Source: a virus. From it: a DNA stretch of 38,368 bases. A program made the position numbers and the translations under genes. Location: positions 1 to 38,368 of IMG/VR virus record IMGVR_UViG_3300032220_000825, one strand, 5' to 3'. Below are positions 7,944-16,284 of this stretch, one piece after another (position 1 is the first letter of the stretch; every line of letters starts with the position of its first letter). The notes under the pieces were generated by a model. It was not told where the DNA came from. It was given only the letters and a program-made list of their open reading frames with translations, and made no database searches.

Positions 7944-8242
7944 TCTAGTTTCCCCCTTTTGCATTTAAACAATAGAAAGGCTGTCCTTACTAAAGCTCGT
8001 TCCAGGTGGTCGATAGATGTTTCACCTCCCAAATCCGGATCTTGTCTATTACCATCGATTTGCATCATAGCTCTACAAATGTGGCTAATTGCTCTATCGG
8101 AGTTATACCGACGAGAATCTTTATAGAACCATTCACCAAATGAACTCTTGTCAGAACCTTTCTCCATAATCTTAGTGACCGTAGTAAAAGCTTCTGAAGC
8201 CACCTCATGAATTGAAGGCGGAACTATTTCGTTTTGATCCAT
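7940..8242 (-). CDS. Hypothetical protein, possibly dATP/dGTP pyrophosphohydrolase-like (DUF5664-type)
   Basis: A 100-residue protein. The centre has AISHICRAMMQIDG and, later, SIDHLERALVRTAFLL. The pair of His-containing helices resembles the R-H-x-x-x-Y...HL-x-H/R-A pattern of small phage proteins annotated as dATP/dGTP diphosphohydrolase N-terminal domain (DUF5664). The match is partial, so the function is only a suggestion. It has AAAGGG just before the ATG, overlaps the 59-residue gene before it by 19 bases, and overlaps the next gene by ATGA. Confidence 0.6.
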   Translation of the reverse strand: MDQNEIVPPSIHEVASEAFTTVTKIMEKGSDKSSFGEWFYKDSRRYNSDRAISHICRAMMQIDGNRQDPDLGGETSIDHLERALVRTAFLLFKCKRGKLE

Positions 8243-8403
8243 ATACCCTTTACTTGCGTTACATTTTGAAATTTTGATTCCAGTAGTTCAGAGAAGAACT
8301 TAACCACTTGGCGGAGGACGTCCGGTGTTTCACGCGGCAGGACACACCTAACCTGTCGACGCTTCTCGCGTCGCACCATGCCGGAACGTCTCCCCTTTTT
8401 CAT
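8224..8403 (-). CDS. Small basic protein, 59 aa
   Basis: This ORF fills an otherwise empty stretch of the operon. It starts four bases after the upstream stop and runs 19 bases into the next gene. The N-terminus is highly basic (MKKGRRSGMVRREKRRQVR). The rest reads like a compact domain with a helix DVLRQVVKFFSELLES and a closing strand (VTQVKGIWIKTK). An internal ATG at 8379 has GGGGAG about ten bases upstream and is an alternative start. A nucleic-acid-binding role is possible from charge alone; no family recognised. Confidence 0.65.
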   Translation of the reverse strand: MKKGRRSGMVRREKRRQVRCVLPRETPDVLRQVVKFFSELLESKFQNVTQVKGIWIKTK

Positions 8404-8407
8404 CTAC

Positions 8408-9124
8408 TTAGATCAAGCTGGAAGCCCAAGCCTGGAACTCGTCATTGTTTGTCCCAGCCAACTTGAACGTGGGTGTAAACCAGCTACCCATCGTGTTGGT
8501 GTTTAGCTTGCTGCTGACTTGATACCGACCTTTGGTCAACCCGCCACGCAGGACGGTTTGACTGTCGGTTAGCAACTGACGACCCGCTCCGCGGTACGCA
8601 CTCTTGGTGAGATTGTACTGCGCCAGCGCGTAGTTCTTTTTATCCGGTCCCTCAAGAGAGAAGATCGGATTCTTATCTTTCGGCTCTGCAACCAAAAGGG
8701 TCAAGACAAGGAACGGAATATACCGATCCACATCGTCCGACTCAGAGATATCCAAAGTTCCACCCGCAGCCTCTACCTCGGCTTGCGAGGCAAAAATCTT
8801 CGGGATTACATCCGTCCCATAAGGGATTTCCTGGATGTACTTCTTTTGGATGTGAGTGATAATGGCTTCCATTGAGGAGTCCTTACTGCCAACTACCATC
8901 TCTTTGTTGAATACAAAGGAGCCCGGTTGGAAGTTATTGCTAAGGTTGCCAGTCTTACCCACAAGGTTAATCCTAGGAATAAGGAAGTCGGAAGCTTTGA
9001 ACTCTCCGTCTACCCCAGCGTTACGGTTGGTGATGGTAGGAGACTTGCTCTCCGCCACAGCCAACGCTTTATCTTCGGTTGCCTCTACGGCTTCTTTATC
9101 TTTCTTACTGAATGATGTTTTCAT
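8408..9124 (-). CDS. Conserved phage protein of replication/recombination module, possibly ssDNA-binding
   Basis: A 238-residue soluble protein. It begins with a charged linker (KKDKEAVEATEDKALAVAESK), then a beta-rich core with the phrase SDFLIPRINLVGKTGNLSNNF. That kind of opening is found in phage proteins that sit beside Cas4-like nucleases and helicases. Its position between a Cas4-like nuclease and the small-gene block suggests ssDNA binding or recombination support, but no residue-level signature proves it. The ATG overlaps the nuclease stop by four bases (ATGA). Confidence 0.6.
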   Translation of the reverse strand: MKTSFSKKDKEAVEATEDKALAVAESKSPTITNRNAGVDGEFKASDFLIPRINLVGKTGNLSNNFQPGSFVFNKEMVVGSKDSSMEAIITHIQKKYIQEIPYGTDVIPKIFASQAEVEAAGGTLDISESDDVDRYIPFLVLTLLVAEPKDKNPIFSLEGPDKKNYALAQYNLTKSAYRGAGRQLLTDSQTVLRGGLTKGRYQVSSKLNTNTMGSWFTPTFKLAGTNNDEFQAWASSLI

Positions 9125-9993
9125 TTTATTTGTTTTATCTCTTTTATCTCTTTATTTTTTCTTAGTTGATAAGATGGCTCACCACGCGTCATTGCTTCGG
9201 CAGCGATGAGGTCATCTTCCAGTTGTTCTTTCGCCACGGTCTTCTGACCGCGAGGCGCCTTGGCCGCAACTAGATCGGCCAAATCTGTGAACTTAATCTC
9301 GCAGGCGGAGCTGAACTCCTCTGGAGTAAGTTTACCTTTCACCAAATCCCAAGCTTTCTGAGAGTCTTTAATTTCCCTGCGGCCCTGGATTTCCTTTAAT
9401 CCATATCCTGGGATTTCACCACCCTCTTTAGCAAATTCTAAATTGTGTTTACGAACGCTTGAACACCAAGCCTCCATGACCATTGCAATGCGCTGGGCTT
9501 GAGCCCTACGCTCTGGAGTGGATAGCTGGCTTGGTTGAAATAGTTCCGGCAACTGAGCGTCATGTGCCATGTCATAAGCTTTAACAATCTGCATTGTGGC
9601 TCCGTGGACTGCTGGGCAGTCTGCTAGCTTGTGGCAATAAACGCATTGATCCCCAGGGGTATAGTCGGCTTCTGTATGATTTTTGCATTTGTCGATGATT
9701 CCTTTTATTCGTTTGTGTATTCTTTCGTAGTCTCCTTCACGGGTAAATGTGTGAGTGAAGATAAGGTCTAGACGAGGTTGTAAAATGTGTACAGTAACTT
9801 CTTTGATGTAGTCGTGTTTATCAAAAACACCTAGAGTGTATGCCCACATTTGAGCGTTATGTTCCGCATCGTCAACTGGGTTAAATCCAAATTTGTAATC
9901 AATAAGATGAGCCTTATCCCCACGAATCATCAATCGGTCTACAAAACCCCATTGATCAAAAACCTCTAGTTTAATTTCTTTTAGATCAAGCAT
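9121..9993 (-). CDS. Cas4-like PD-(D/E)XK nuclease, catalytic and C-terminal part (second frame)
   Basis: The part shown (290 residues from the ATG at 9993; a TTG at 10023 is an alternative) has the nuclease core GFVDRLMI and HLIDYKFG, i.e. the Asp and D-x-K of the PD-(D/E)XK fold. A Cys cluster CVYCHKLADC follows, as in Fe-S nucleases of Cas4/DUF2800 type. The first Cys and the RGTAMH His motif expected for this family are absent here. They are encoded just upstream in another frame (9986-10222). The two pieces therefore probably make one enzyme, through a +1 shift at the stop or as two subunits. The role would be recombination or DNA-end processing. Confidence 0.75.
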   Translation of the reverse strand: MLDLKEIKLEVFDQWGFVDRLMIRGDKAHLIDYKFGFNPVDDAEHNAQMWAYTLGVFDKHDYIKEVTVHILQPRLDLIFTHTFTREGDYERIHKRIKGIIDKCKNHTEADYTPGDQCVYCHKLADCPAVHGATMQIVKAYDMAHDAQLPELFQPSQLSTPERRAQAQRIAMVMEAWCSSVRKHNLEFAKEGGEIPGYGLKEIQGRREIKDSQKAWDLVKGKLTPEEFSSACEIKFTDLADLVAAKAPRGQKTVAKEQLEDDLIAAEAMTRGEPSYQLRKNKEIKEIKQIK

Positions 9994-10222
9994 CGGTAGA
10001 TAACTCCGCTCGCAAACGCTCAATGTAATCCAAGCATTTCATAACCAGCTTAGTTTCATCAGCGTTTAATTTTGAAAAGTCAGACACTTCGCATGCATAA
10101 TGCATAGCGGTACCACGTTGGGTGACTATATGAACTTCCCCATCCCGTTTAGGTTCGTAGCCTGGGCACAGTTCCCGGCTTTTAAGAGTACTAGGACTAT
10201 ATCTTGCGTGTTGTGTATCCAT
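9986..10222 (-). CDS. Cas4-like nuclease, N-terminal part (first frame)
   Basis: A 78-residue ORF with the typical start of DUF2800/Cas4-like nucleases: HARYSPSTLKSRELCPG (the lone N-terminal Cys of the Fe-S cluster) and TQRGTAMHYACE (the His motif). Its helix CLDYIERLRAELSTDA then meets a TGA. Skipping one base at GCT-TGA-T would continue as ADLKEIKLEVF, exactly what follows in the family. This piece has no nuclease metal site of its own. The ribosome site before the ATG at 10222 is weak. It could be a recoded gene, a recent frameshift, a sequencing error or a true two-subunit enzyme. Confidence 0.7.
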   Translation of the reverse strand: MDTQHARYSPSTLKSRELCPGYEPKRDGEVHIVTQRGTAMHYACEVSDFSKLNADETKLVMKCLDYIERLRAELSTDA

Positions 10223-10266
10223 CAGCGTGCCGTGGATTGTGACCCCAAAAACGTAATCGTCAAGTG

Positions 10267-11571
10267 CTAATTGTGAGTGAGTAAATCGCCGTCGTTCAGC
10301 AAATCAATATTCCGAAGTTTTGCTTTTACTGATTTACTAACCTCTTCCTCAACCGAGTTAGCGGCGAACAGGATGTATTGTAGCGCGGGAGTTTTAGCTC
10401 CCGTGCGGTGAATACGACCGAGAGCCTGTTTAAGATCAACAGCAGAGTACGTTGGGCTAATCAGAGAAACTCTTGGCCTTCCGTGTAGATCATGGAGACT
10501 AACCCCCACACCGCCAGCCGCAATTTGGCAGATGATTAAGTGCGACTTGTTTGCTTGGAAAGAAGCAATTGCCGATTCTCTTTGGTCGGTTGTCTGGTCG
10601 CCAAGAATATAAACCGGTTTGTGTTTTTTCATTCTTTCCCCAATGGCGTCGAGTGTTTGCCTAAAGTTTACAAAGCACACAACGCTTTTGCCTTCCTCGA
10701 TAAACTCCTCTGCCATTTCCGTAATTACAGGAACTCGAAGCAATTCAATTTCCTGCCTCATGCGCAAACGTTTGGTGAGAGGATTCTCTGGATCTGCGTC
10801 AGCACGAGACCGGTCTTTTAATTCCAAAATTTCCTCTTCAACTTTCTGGTATAACTCACCAATCTTTGGAGAGATGTCCAGCACCTCGGCGTTTACCTGG
10901 TTACTCGGAAACGCATCCCCAAGTTCACTGATCCGAATACGAACGCCTTTAGCTGGAAATATCTTAGAGTGGATATCGGTTAGCACACGCTTCCCGCCAC
11001 GAAATATCATGCCACCCCACGGAGCCTTGACCACACCGTTTTTGTGGAGCCATCTAAAGTAATCCACTCCGTTGTGAAGCCCAAGAAGTCGCCCAGTAAA
11101 GCGCATATCCATAGGACTTCCCGCGGCGGTAGCAGACAGCATGAGAACGTTCGATCCAGCCGCGGCCTCGAGCATTGCTCCGTTTTGAGATTTGTAACTC
11201 TTGCAACGATGGACCTCGTCAAATATATAAAGGAAATCTTTTCCCTTATGTTTCCAATTCCACTGCTTGCTCGCCAGTTTAGTTATGAATTCTGTATTAC
11301 CCGTCCGTAGCTTTTCATAGTTAAGCACAAATTTTGGCTGTAGCCCGAAAGTGCTACACCAACTTTTCCAAGCTGGAAGTACAATCTTGGGGGCTATTAC
11401 GGCAAATTCAAAGCCAAGTTCTTTTGCTACAGCACAAGCCGTAACAGTTTTTCCCGTTCCAGTATCAGAGCAATCCAGCGCGATCGAGTGGTTCTGAATT
11501 GCCTGAAGTATAATACTTTTTGATTTCTCCTGCCACGGGCGGAGTTGAACAAGCGTCTGAATGCTTTTCAC
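10267..11571 (-). CDS. SF2 helicase, SNF2-like
   Basis: A 434-residue DNA-dependent ATPase. The order of motifs is complete: LRPWQ near residue 10 (Q-like motif), DTGTGKT (36-42), IFDEVH (DEVH, 118-121), LSAT (146-148), then AAGGVGVSLHDL and QALGRIHRTGA of motifs V and VI. Phage members of this group act in replication restart, recombination or branch migration. The start is a GTG at 11571 without a clear ribosome site. It overlaps the nuclease gene before it by 107 bases. That start is needed to include the LRPWQ motif, so the overlap seems real. Confidence 0.9.
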   Translation of the reverse strand: MKSIQTLVQLRPWQEKSKSIILQAIQNHSIALDCSDTGTGKTVTACAVAKELGFEFAVIAPKIVLPAWKSWCSTFGLQPKFVLNYEKLRTGNTEFITKLASKQWNWKHKGKDFLYIFDEVHRCKSYKSQNGAMLEAAAGSNVLMLSATAAGSPMDMRFTGRLLGLHNGVDYFRWLHKNGVVKAPWGGMIFRGGKRVLTDIHSKIFPAKGVRIRISELGDAFPSNQVNAEVLDISPKIGELYQKVEEEILELKDRSRADADPENPLTKRLRMRQEIELLRVPVITEMAEEFIEEGKSVVCFVNFRQTLDAIGERMKKHKPVYILGDQTTDQRESAIASFQANKSHLIICQIAAGGVGVSLHDLHGRPRVSLISPTYSAVDLKQALGRIHRTGAKTPALQYILFAANSVEEEVSKSVKAKLRNIDLLNDGDLLTHN

Positions 11572-11866
11572 GAACTAGTTCAAGCCAATCTTCCGCAGCC
11601 ATCGTAACAAGCCACGCGCACTTGTTTTTTCTATGGGCCACCACTGGCACACTCTTGCCACTGTCTCGTTTGGCCTGTTCCATAGCTTTGTTAATGTTGA
11701 GGGCCTCAACCCGCTTGACTTCAAAGTGAAATGGGAGGTTGCTGACAACGTCGGGCGATTCCGGACTGCCGGAAAACTGCCGACCACGGCGCGCTTCGAA
11801 GCCCTTCGCCTTGAGGACGTCGCGCCACTCACGCTCTCCGACTTTGCCTTTTGTACAACTGTTCAT
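11465..11866 (-). CDS. PD-(D/E)XK endonuclease, Holliday-resolvase-like
   Basis: A 133-residue protein, first gene of the leftward operon. The nuclease signature is complete: an early Glu in KGKVGEREW, then SPDVV and FEVKRVE (the PD...E-x-K triad), followed by AMEQAKRD and a final strand CAWLVTMAAEDWLEL. This matches small phage endonucleases that act on branched DNA. The domain ends near residue 100. The remaining 33 residues are encoded in the region that overlaps the helicase gene out of frame, and may be a non-conserved tail. No clear Shine-Dalgarno precedes the ATG. Confidence 0.82.
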   Translation of the reverse strand: MNSCTKGKVGEREWRDVLKAKGFEARRGRQFSGSPESPDVVSNLPFHFEVKRVEALNINKAMEQAKRDSGKSVPVVAHRKNKCAWLVTMAAEDWLELVREKHSDACSTPPVAGEIKKYYTSGNSEPLDRAGLL

Positions 11867-11909
11867 TTTTTAGGGGTATGTTCATCGTGCTGGGTAGAGT
11901 GAACTCAAA

Positions 11910-11923
11910 TTGACAACTGTCAA
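11910..11923. promoter_or_regulatory. Perfect palindrome in the divergent control gap
   Basis: The 57-base gap between the leftward nuclease gene and the rightward terminase contains TTGACAACTGTCAA, a perfect 6+2+6 palindrome. It ends directly at the terminase GTG. Each arm reads TTGACA on its own strand, the consensus -35 hexamer, but no good -10 box lies at the usual distance on either strand. An operator for a dimeric repressor that governs the two divergent transcripts is the simplest reading; a shared promoter core is the alternative. Confidence 0.4.
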
Positions 11924-13663
11924 GTGATTATGCAGAGTAGTCCCTTGCCTATAGAAAAATATGGAAAGTCCTGGCCAGATGGAGCCGGAGACCTCGACAT
12001 CGAATTGTTGGCTTTCAAAATGGGATTGAAGCCTGAGGATGGAGGTTTGGGCAAAGCCCAGCACTTTAAGAATGTAGTGAATCTTCTTTGGCCTTATCAC
12101 AAGACAAAAAACAAGAATGGTTTTCATTGGCATCCTTGGGCCGATTGGATGATTGAGCGAGCTTGCGAAGAAAACTATTTAGCTATTTCCGGCCCGAAGT
12201 CCTCGGCCAAGACTTCTACTATGGCAATGTGGGGTCTTGTAAATTGGCTATGTGCTCCACACGAAACCCTTGTTCTTGTGACCACGACCAGCGTTCGAGA
12301 AGCCCGTAAACGTTTGTGGGGATCAATTCGTGAACGGTATATGCAAGTTCCAGGATTGCCGGGCAAGTTAGTTGACTCGATGGGAAAGATTGTTCTGGAC
12401 GCGTCCGAATCGGGCGAAGCATCAGATCGTTCCTCCATCACCCTAGTTCCTTCGAGCCCAGACAAAGAAAAGGAAGCCACGGCAAAACTAATTGGGTTGA
12501 AAAACAAAAGAGTATTTCTAATTATCGACGAAGCGACGGACGTAACTAATTCCGTGTTTGAAGCCATTTCCAATCTTAATGCAAATCCCCAGTTCCAATG
12601 CGTTGCCTTAGGGAACTTCAACTCCCAATACGATCCGTTTGGAGTATTCTCCACGCCGAAAGACGGGTGGAATTCAATTACAGTCGACGCAGAAGAATGG
12701 GAAACAAAGACGGGAAAGTGTATTCACCTTGACGGATTAAAGACGCCGAATATTGAGCACGACGACAAATGGCCTTTTTTGTTGACCTCCAAGCAAGTTA
12801 AGTACGCAATCGATAACGAAGGCGAGAACTCTCTTTCTTTCTGGAGGTTCATACGTAGCTTCCCAGCCCCCGTTGGAGCAGAGGAAGGTATATATTCAGA
12901 AGCAGACTTTAGGAAATATGATGTAACTAAAGAGCCAAGATGGTCTCAGCCCCCTCTTTACCTGGCCGGATTTGATCCTGCGTTTACAAATGGAGGAGAC
13001 AGATCCGTATTGGCTATTCTTAAGTACGGTCAAACCGAAGAGTCTGGGCCGGCGGTTGCACTACACAAATTCCACAATCTTCGTGAAGACGTAACTAAAG
13101 CAGAGCCTCGTAACTTCCAGATTGCTAAAGAAGTTATGCGAGTCTGCCAAGAGTCCGGCGTGCCCCCCGAAAGATTGGCCATCGACGCCACCGGGGCAGG
13201 AGATCCCTTCTGTGACATTTTATCTGAGATATGGTCGAATCGAATCTTGCGAATCAAATTTGGTGAGAAAGCCTCGATACTTCCCGTAAGCGTAACCAAC
13301 CCTATTCGCGGTTTAGATAAGTATACCAATCGAGTTACGGAACTATGGTTTTCTGGCGTAGAGTATATGAGATCGGGGCAGTTGAGGGGGATTGTGCCAG
13401 ATCTTGCAAAAGAAATGACGGGCAGGAAATACAATACTACCGCGGGGGGCAAAGTAACAGTTGAACCCAAAAGAGACTACAAATTGCGTTTAGGTAAGTC
13501 ACCCGATTTAGCAGATGCGTTTTTCCTTGGCCTAGACCTAGCCAGACAAAAGCTTGGTATCTCAGCTGGCTCTCTAGTTGGGGGTAAACTTAGGTCTTCA
13601 TGGCAGACGCAAGCTAAGAAACTAGACTCGGTTGTATCTGAATCCTCCTTCCTGAATTCCTAA
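11924..13663 (+). CDS. terL: Terminase large subunit
   Basis: A 579-residue packaging motor. The ATPase half has a deviant Walker A (GPKSSAKT, residues 90-97), a Walker B VFLIIDEAT near 200 and a coupling-type segment (VALGNFNSQ). The nuclease half has GFDPAFTNGGD, then AIDATGAGDPFCD and a late PDLADAFFLG, the three acidic clusters of the RNase H-like fold. Translation may begin at the GTG at 11924 or the ATG at 11930; neither has a ribosome site. No small terminase subunit is recognised in the window. Confidence 0.93.
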   Translation: MIMQSSPLPIEKYGKSWPDGAGDLDIELLAFKMGLKPEDGGLGKAQHFKNVVNLLWPYHKTKNKNGFHWHPWADWMIERACEENYLAISGPKSSAKTSTMAMWGLVNWLCAPHETLVLVTTTSVREARKRLWGSIRERYMQVPGLPGKLVDSMGKIVLDASESGEASDRSSITLVPSSPDKEKEATAKLIGLKNKRVFLIIDEATDVTNSVFEAISNLNANPQFQCVALGNFNSQYDPFGVFSTPKDGWNSITVDAEEWETKTGKCIHLDGLKTPNIEHDDKWPFLLTSKQVKYAIDNEGENSLSFWRFIRSFPAPVGAEEGIYSEADFRKYDVTKEPRWSQPPLYLAGFDPAFTNGGDRSVLAILKYGQTEESGPAVALHKFHNLREDVTKAEPRNFQIAKEVMRVCQESGVPPERLAIDATGAGDPFCDILSEIWSNRILRIKFGEKASILPVSVTNPIRGLDKYTNRVTELWFSGVEYMRSGQLRGIVPDLAKEMTGRKYNTTAGGKVTVEPKRDYKLRLGKSPDLADAFFLGLDLARQKLGISAGSLVGGKLRSSWQTQAKKLDSVVSESSFLNS

Positions 13664-13672
13664 AAAGGATGA

Positions 13673-15982
13673 TTGACAGGAATATTGGCTTCCCCCATAC
13701 TAGTTGGACTTGTGGAACCTCAATACAATACAAATTCCGTTCCTGATGATTATCTAAAAACGCTATCACCAACCGGAAAAGCACCAAAAACTAGGATCAC
13801 CGACCAGAACGGGCTTTTTTCAATCTATCAATCCCTATACATGGCAGACGAGCAGGGAGCTCGCGACCGTGCCCGTATTATGGACATGTTTGACGGAGCC
13901 GCCCCTTACGATCCCGTTGCCTTGCGTAGACTCGGTCAAAGCTATAGAGCTAATTTAAACTTCGGTGAAGCCGGGGCAGATTTGGAAAAAGCCCTTACGT
14001 CCTACAATGATTTGATTACTTCTGTTGATCGGTTGATTAATGTTAAAACGAGATTTGGCGATGAAAGCCAGCGTGAAGAATACGCGTCTATAATTGCAGA
14101 AGAGTTCACACGTCTCCTCACAAAAGATTGGTCCAGCTTTTATTTTAAACAACAGTTACTTTCCTATTACTTTGTATCTCAAGGTCTTGGTGTTGCTTAT
14201 TTTGAAGACGAACGAAATTGGCAGTGGACTGTATGCCCAATTGGAGATTTCTTCATGCCCCGCGGAACTCCCGCCACAGAAGATAAAGTGGAGTTTGCTG
14301 CTGTTCGAAGAATTTTCTTGGTCCACGAACTTTATCAATATATTGAGAATCCAAAGGTTGCAGAAGAAGCAGGTTGGAATGTAGACGCAGTAAGAGAGGC
14401 GATCCGCAATGCCACTTCAACTTATCCTAGCGACGGTCTTAACTGGGAAGAATTGCAAAGACAGTTAAAGTCGAATGATCTTTATTTTTCTTACGTTCGA
14501 GCAAAAGAAATTCACGTCATTCACTATTACGTAAGAGAATTTGATGGAACTTATTCTCACGCCATTGGACTTCGTGACGGCTCTGGCGATTTCTTGTTTA
14601 AAAAACTCCATAGATTTAAGACTGCTTCAGAGGCTTTCCATATCTTTACTTATGGCATTGGTAATGGTCTTTATTATTCGATTCGTGGTTTAGGGTATAA
14701 GATTTTCCCGCATATTCAGATGACTAATCGTTTGCGTTGCGCCATGGCGGATGGAGCCATGTTGCAGACCTCAGTCCTCTTGCAACCGCAGAGCGCAGAA
14801 GATGTGTCCAAGATGACGATGGCTTATTCTGGACCATTATCCTTTCTACCTCCAGGATTGAATGTTGTTCAAACTCAGTATCCAAATTTGGCCGCGAATG
14901 TGCAGCCGATTGTAAACGAGATGGCGATGGTTCGTCAGAGCAATACTGGCTCTTACCGAACCCAAATGAATGCGCCTACCGGCAATCCACGCACGGCTAC
15001 GGAAGTAGAAGCACAAGTTGCGAACGAGGCGATACTAACCACCAACTCCATGAATTTGTTCTACGTTCCTTGGGGACGTTTGCTACGCGAACAATTCAGA
15101 AGGCTACAACGCGATACATGGGTTCCTGGAGAAGAGGGATCTGAGGGAGCTATAAAATTCCGCACCAGACTGGAAGAGCGTGGCGTTCCGTGGGAGGCAG
15201 TTAAAGCTGTTTATGATGTTGACGCCGTAAGGGCAGTTGGACTTGGATCTCCAGCAGCTCGCTTGTCGGCCTTCAACGAGTTCATGCAGATGCTACCTAG
15301 ATTTGACGAACTCGGTCAGGTCAATGCAATTCGCGATCGAGTAGCCGCTCGTGTTGGTTATGATCAGGTCGATCGATATTTACCAAATCCTAATGTCAAG
15401 AATCGCATCCCGGCTGACGCCAAGATTGCAGAACTTGAAAATGGTTCGATGCAAGCCGGCAGACAAGTGACGGTAATGCCTAACGAAAATCATGCGATCC
15501 ATTTGGCTGTCCATTTAAAAGAAACTCAGCCAATTGTTCAGGCTGTTCAAAACAACCAGATTCAAGATAAGCAAGCGACCATGATGTTTCTCACTATGGT
15601 ATACGAGCACTCGAACGAACACCTTCTTAGGATTGTTGACGACAAGACAAAGCAACAGGAAATCGGCCAAGCTAAACTTGCTATGAATCTTTTACGCGAA
15701 GCCGTTGTGAATTTACAAAGGGATGTCGAGCAGGATATCCGAGCGGCCAACGAACAACAACAGCAAGCCGCTTTAGAACAAGGTCAAGTGCAGGGCATCT
15801 CGCCTCAAATGCAGATGAAAATGCAAGAGCATCAACTCGACATGCAACTTAAGCAGGAGAGAGCACAGCTTGATGCGCGCTTTAAAGAAGCGGAATTAAA
15901 ACAAAAATTAGCTTTACAAGACGCACAAGCCGCAGCTAACCTTCGTGCTGCGATGAGTACACCCAACGCACAAAAAGCATGA
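13673..15982 (+). CDS. Portal protein, long podovirus-type
   Basis: A 769-residue protein directly after terminase, the standard place for the portal. The N-terminal third has the portal-type opening (DEQGARDRARIMDMFDGAAP, then SYRANLNFGEAG and a long stem helix). The C-terminal 100 residues are a Gln-rich helical barrel-like tail (QEHQLDMQLKQERAQLDARF). The length fits P22-like rather than T7-like portals. The start appears to be the TTG at 13673 after AAGGA with short spacing; there is no in-frame ATG nearby. Forms the dodecameric vertex ring through which DNA is packaged. Confidence 0.85.
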   Translation: MTGILASPILVGLVEPQYNTNSVPDDYLKTLSPTGKAPKTRITDQNGLFSIYQSLYMADEQGARDRARIMDMFDGAAPYDPVALRRLGQSYRANLNFGEAGADLEKALTSYNDLITSVDRLINVKTRFGDESQREEYASIIAEEFTRLLTKDWSSFYFKQQLLSYYFVSQGLGVAYFEDERNWQWTVCPIGDFFMPRGTPATEDKVEFAAVRRIFLVHELYQYIENPKVAEEAGWNVDAVREAIRNATSTYPSDGLNWEELQRQLKSNDLYFSYVRAKEIHVIHYYVREFDGTYSHAIGLRDGSGDFLFKKLHRFKTASEAFHIFTYGIGNGLYYSIRGLGYKIFPHIQMTNRLRCAMADGAMLQTSVLLQPQSAEDVSKMTMAYSGPLSFLPPGLNVVQTQYPNLAANVQPIVNEMAMVRQSNTGSYRTQMNAPTGNPRTATEVEAQVANEAILTTNSMNLFYVPWGRLLREQFRRLQRDTWVPGEEGSEGAIKFRTRLEERGVPWEAVKAVYDVDAVRAVGLGSPAARLSAFNEFMQMLPRFDELGQVNAIRDRVAARVGYDQVDRYLPNPNVKNRIPADAKIAELENGSMQAGRQVTVMPNENHAIHLAVHLKETQPIVQAVQNNQIQDKQATMMFLTMVYEHSNEHLLRIVDDKTKQQEIGQAKLAMNLLREAVVNLQRDVEQDIRAANEQQQQAALEQGQVQGISPQMQMKMQEHQLDMQLKQERAQLDARFKEAELKQKLALQDAQAAANLRAAMSTPNAQKA

Positions 15983-16269
15983 CGTTAAACGATTGGAATA
16001 AACGAACCGATCTTAAGAACGCTTGGAGAGCTTTCCGCAAATCAGAAGCCGGTGAATCTCTGGTACGAGTTTTATTGAACCTTGGTGCCCCATCAGCAAC
16101 TCTTCCTCCACCGAATGTTGATTTCATTGATTGGAATGCAACTTTAAACGCACGAAGAGAAGGTTACTTCGAGGCAATTCGCGTACTTTCAACCTTGTCA
16201 GAAGAAGCCGGAGAACCAACTAATCTTCCGGAACCTTGGGAAACCAAAATAGACACAACAAACCAATAA
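15979..16269 (+). CDS. Hypothetical protein, 96 aa, between portal and scaffold
   Basis: Not recognised. The ATG overlaps the portal stop by four bases (ATGA), so it is probably coupled to portal translation. The N-terminal half is basic and helical (DWNKRTDLKNAWRAFRKSEAGESL), the middle has APSATLPPPNVDFIDW, and the rest is a polar helix. Small proteins at this position in related gene orders are often head-assembly accessories, but nothing specific can be seen. Confidence 0.72.
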   Translation: MTLNDWNKRTDLKNAWRAFRKSEAGESLVRVLLNLGAPSATLPPPNVDFIDWNATLNARREGYFEAIRVLSTLSEEAGEPTNLPEPWETKIDTTNQ

Positions 16270-16284
16270 TAAGGAAAATAAACT

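Noticed and set aside
12175-12654. 159-residue frame antisense to terminase
   Set aside because: Opposite strand of a strongly supported gene, without ribosome site or domain.
13669-13746. Short ATG frame after AAAAAGG at the portal start
   Set aside because: Ends after about 25 codons inside the portal gene and has no protein-like sequence; the portal frame from TTG is clearly the gene.
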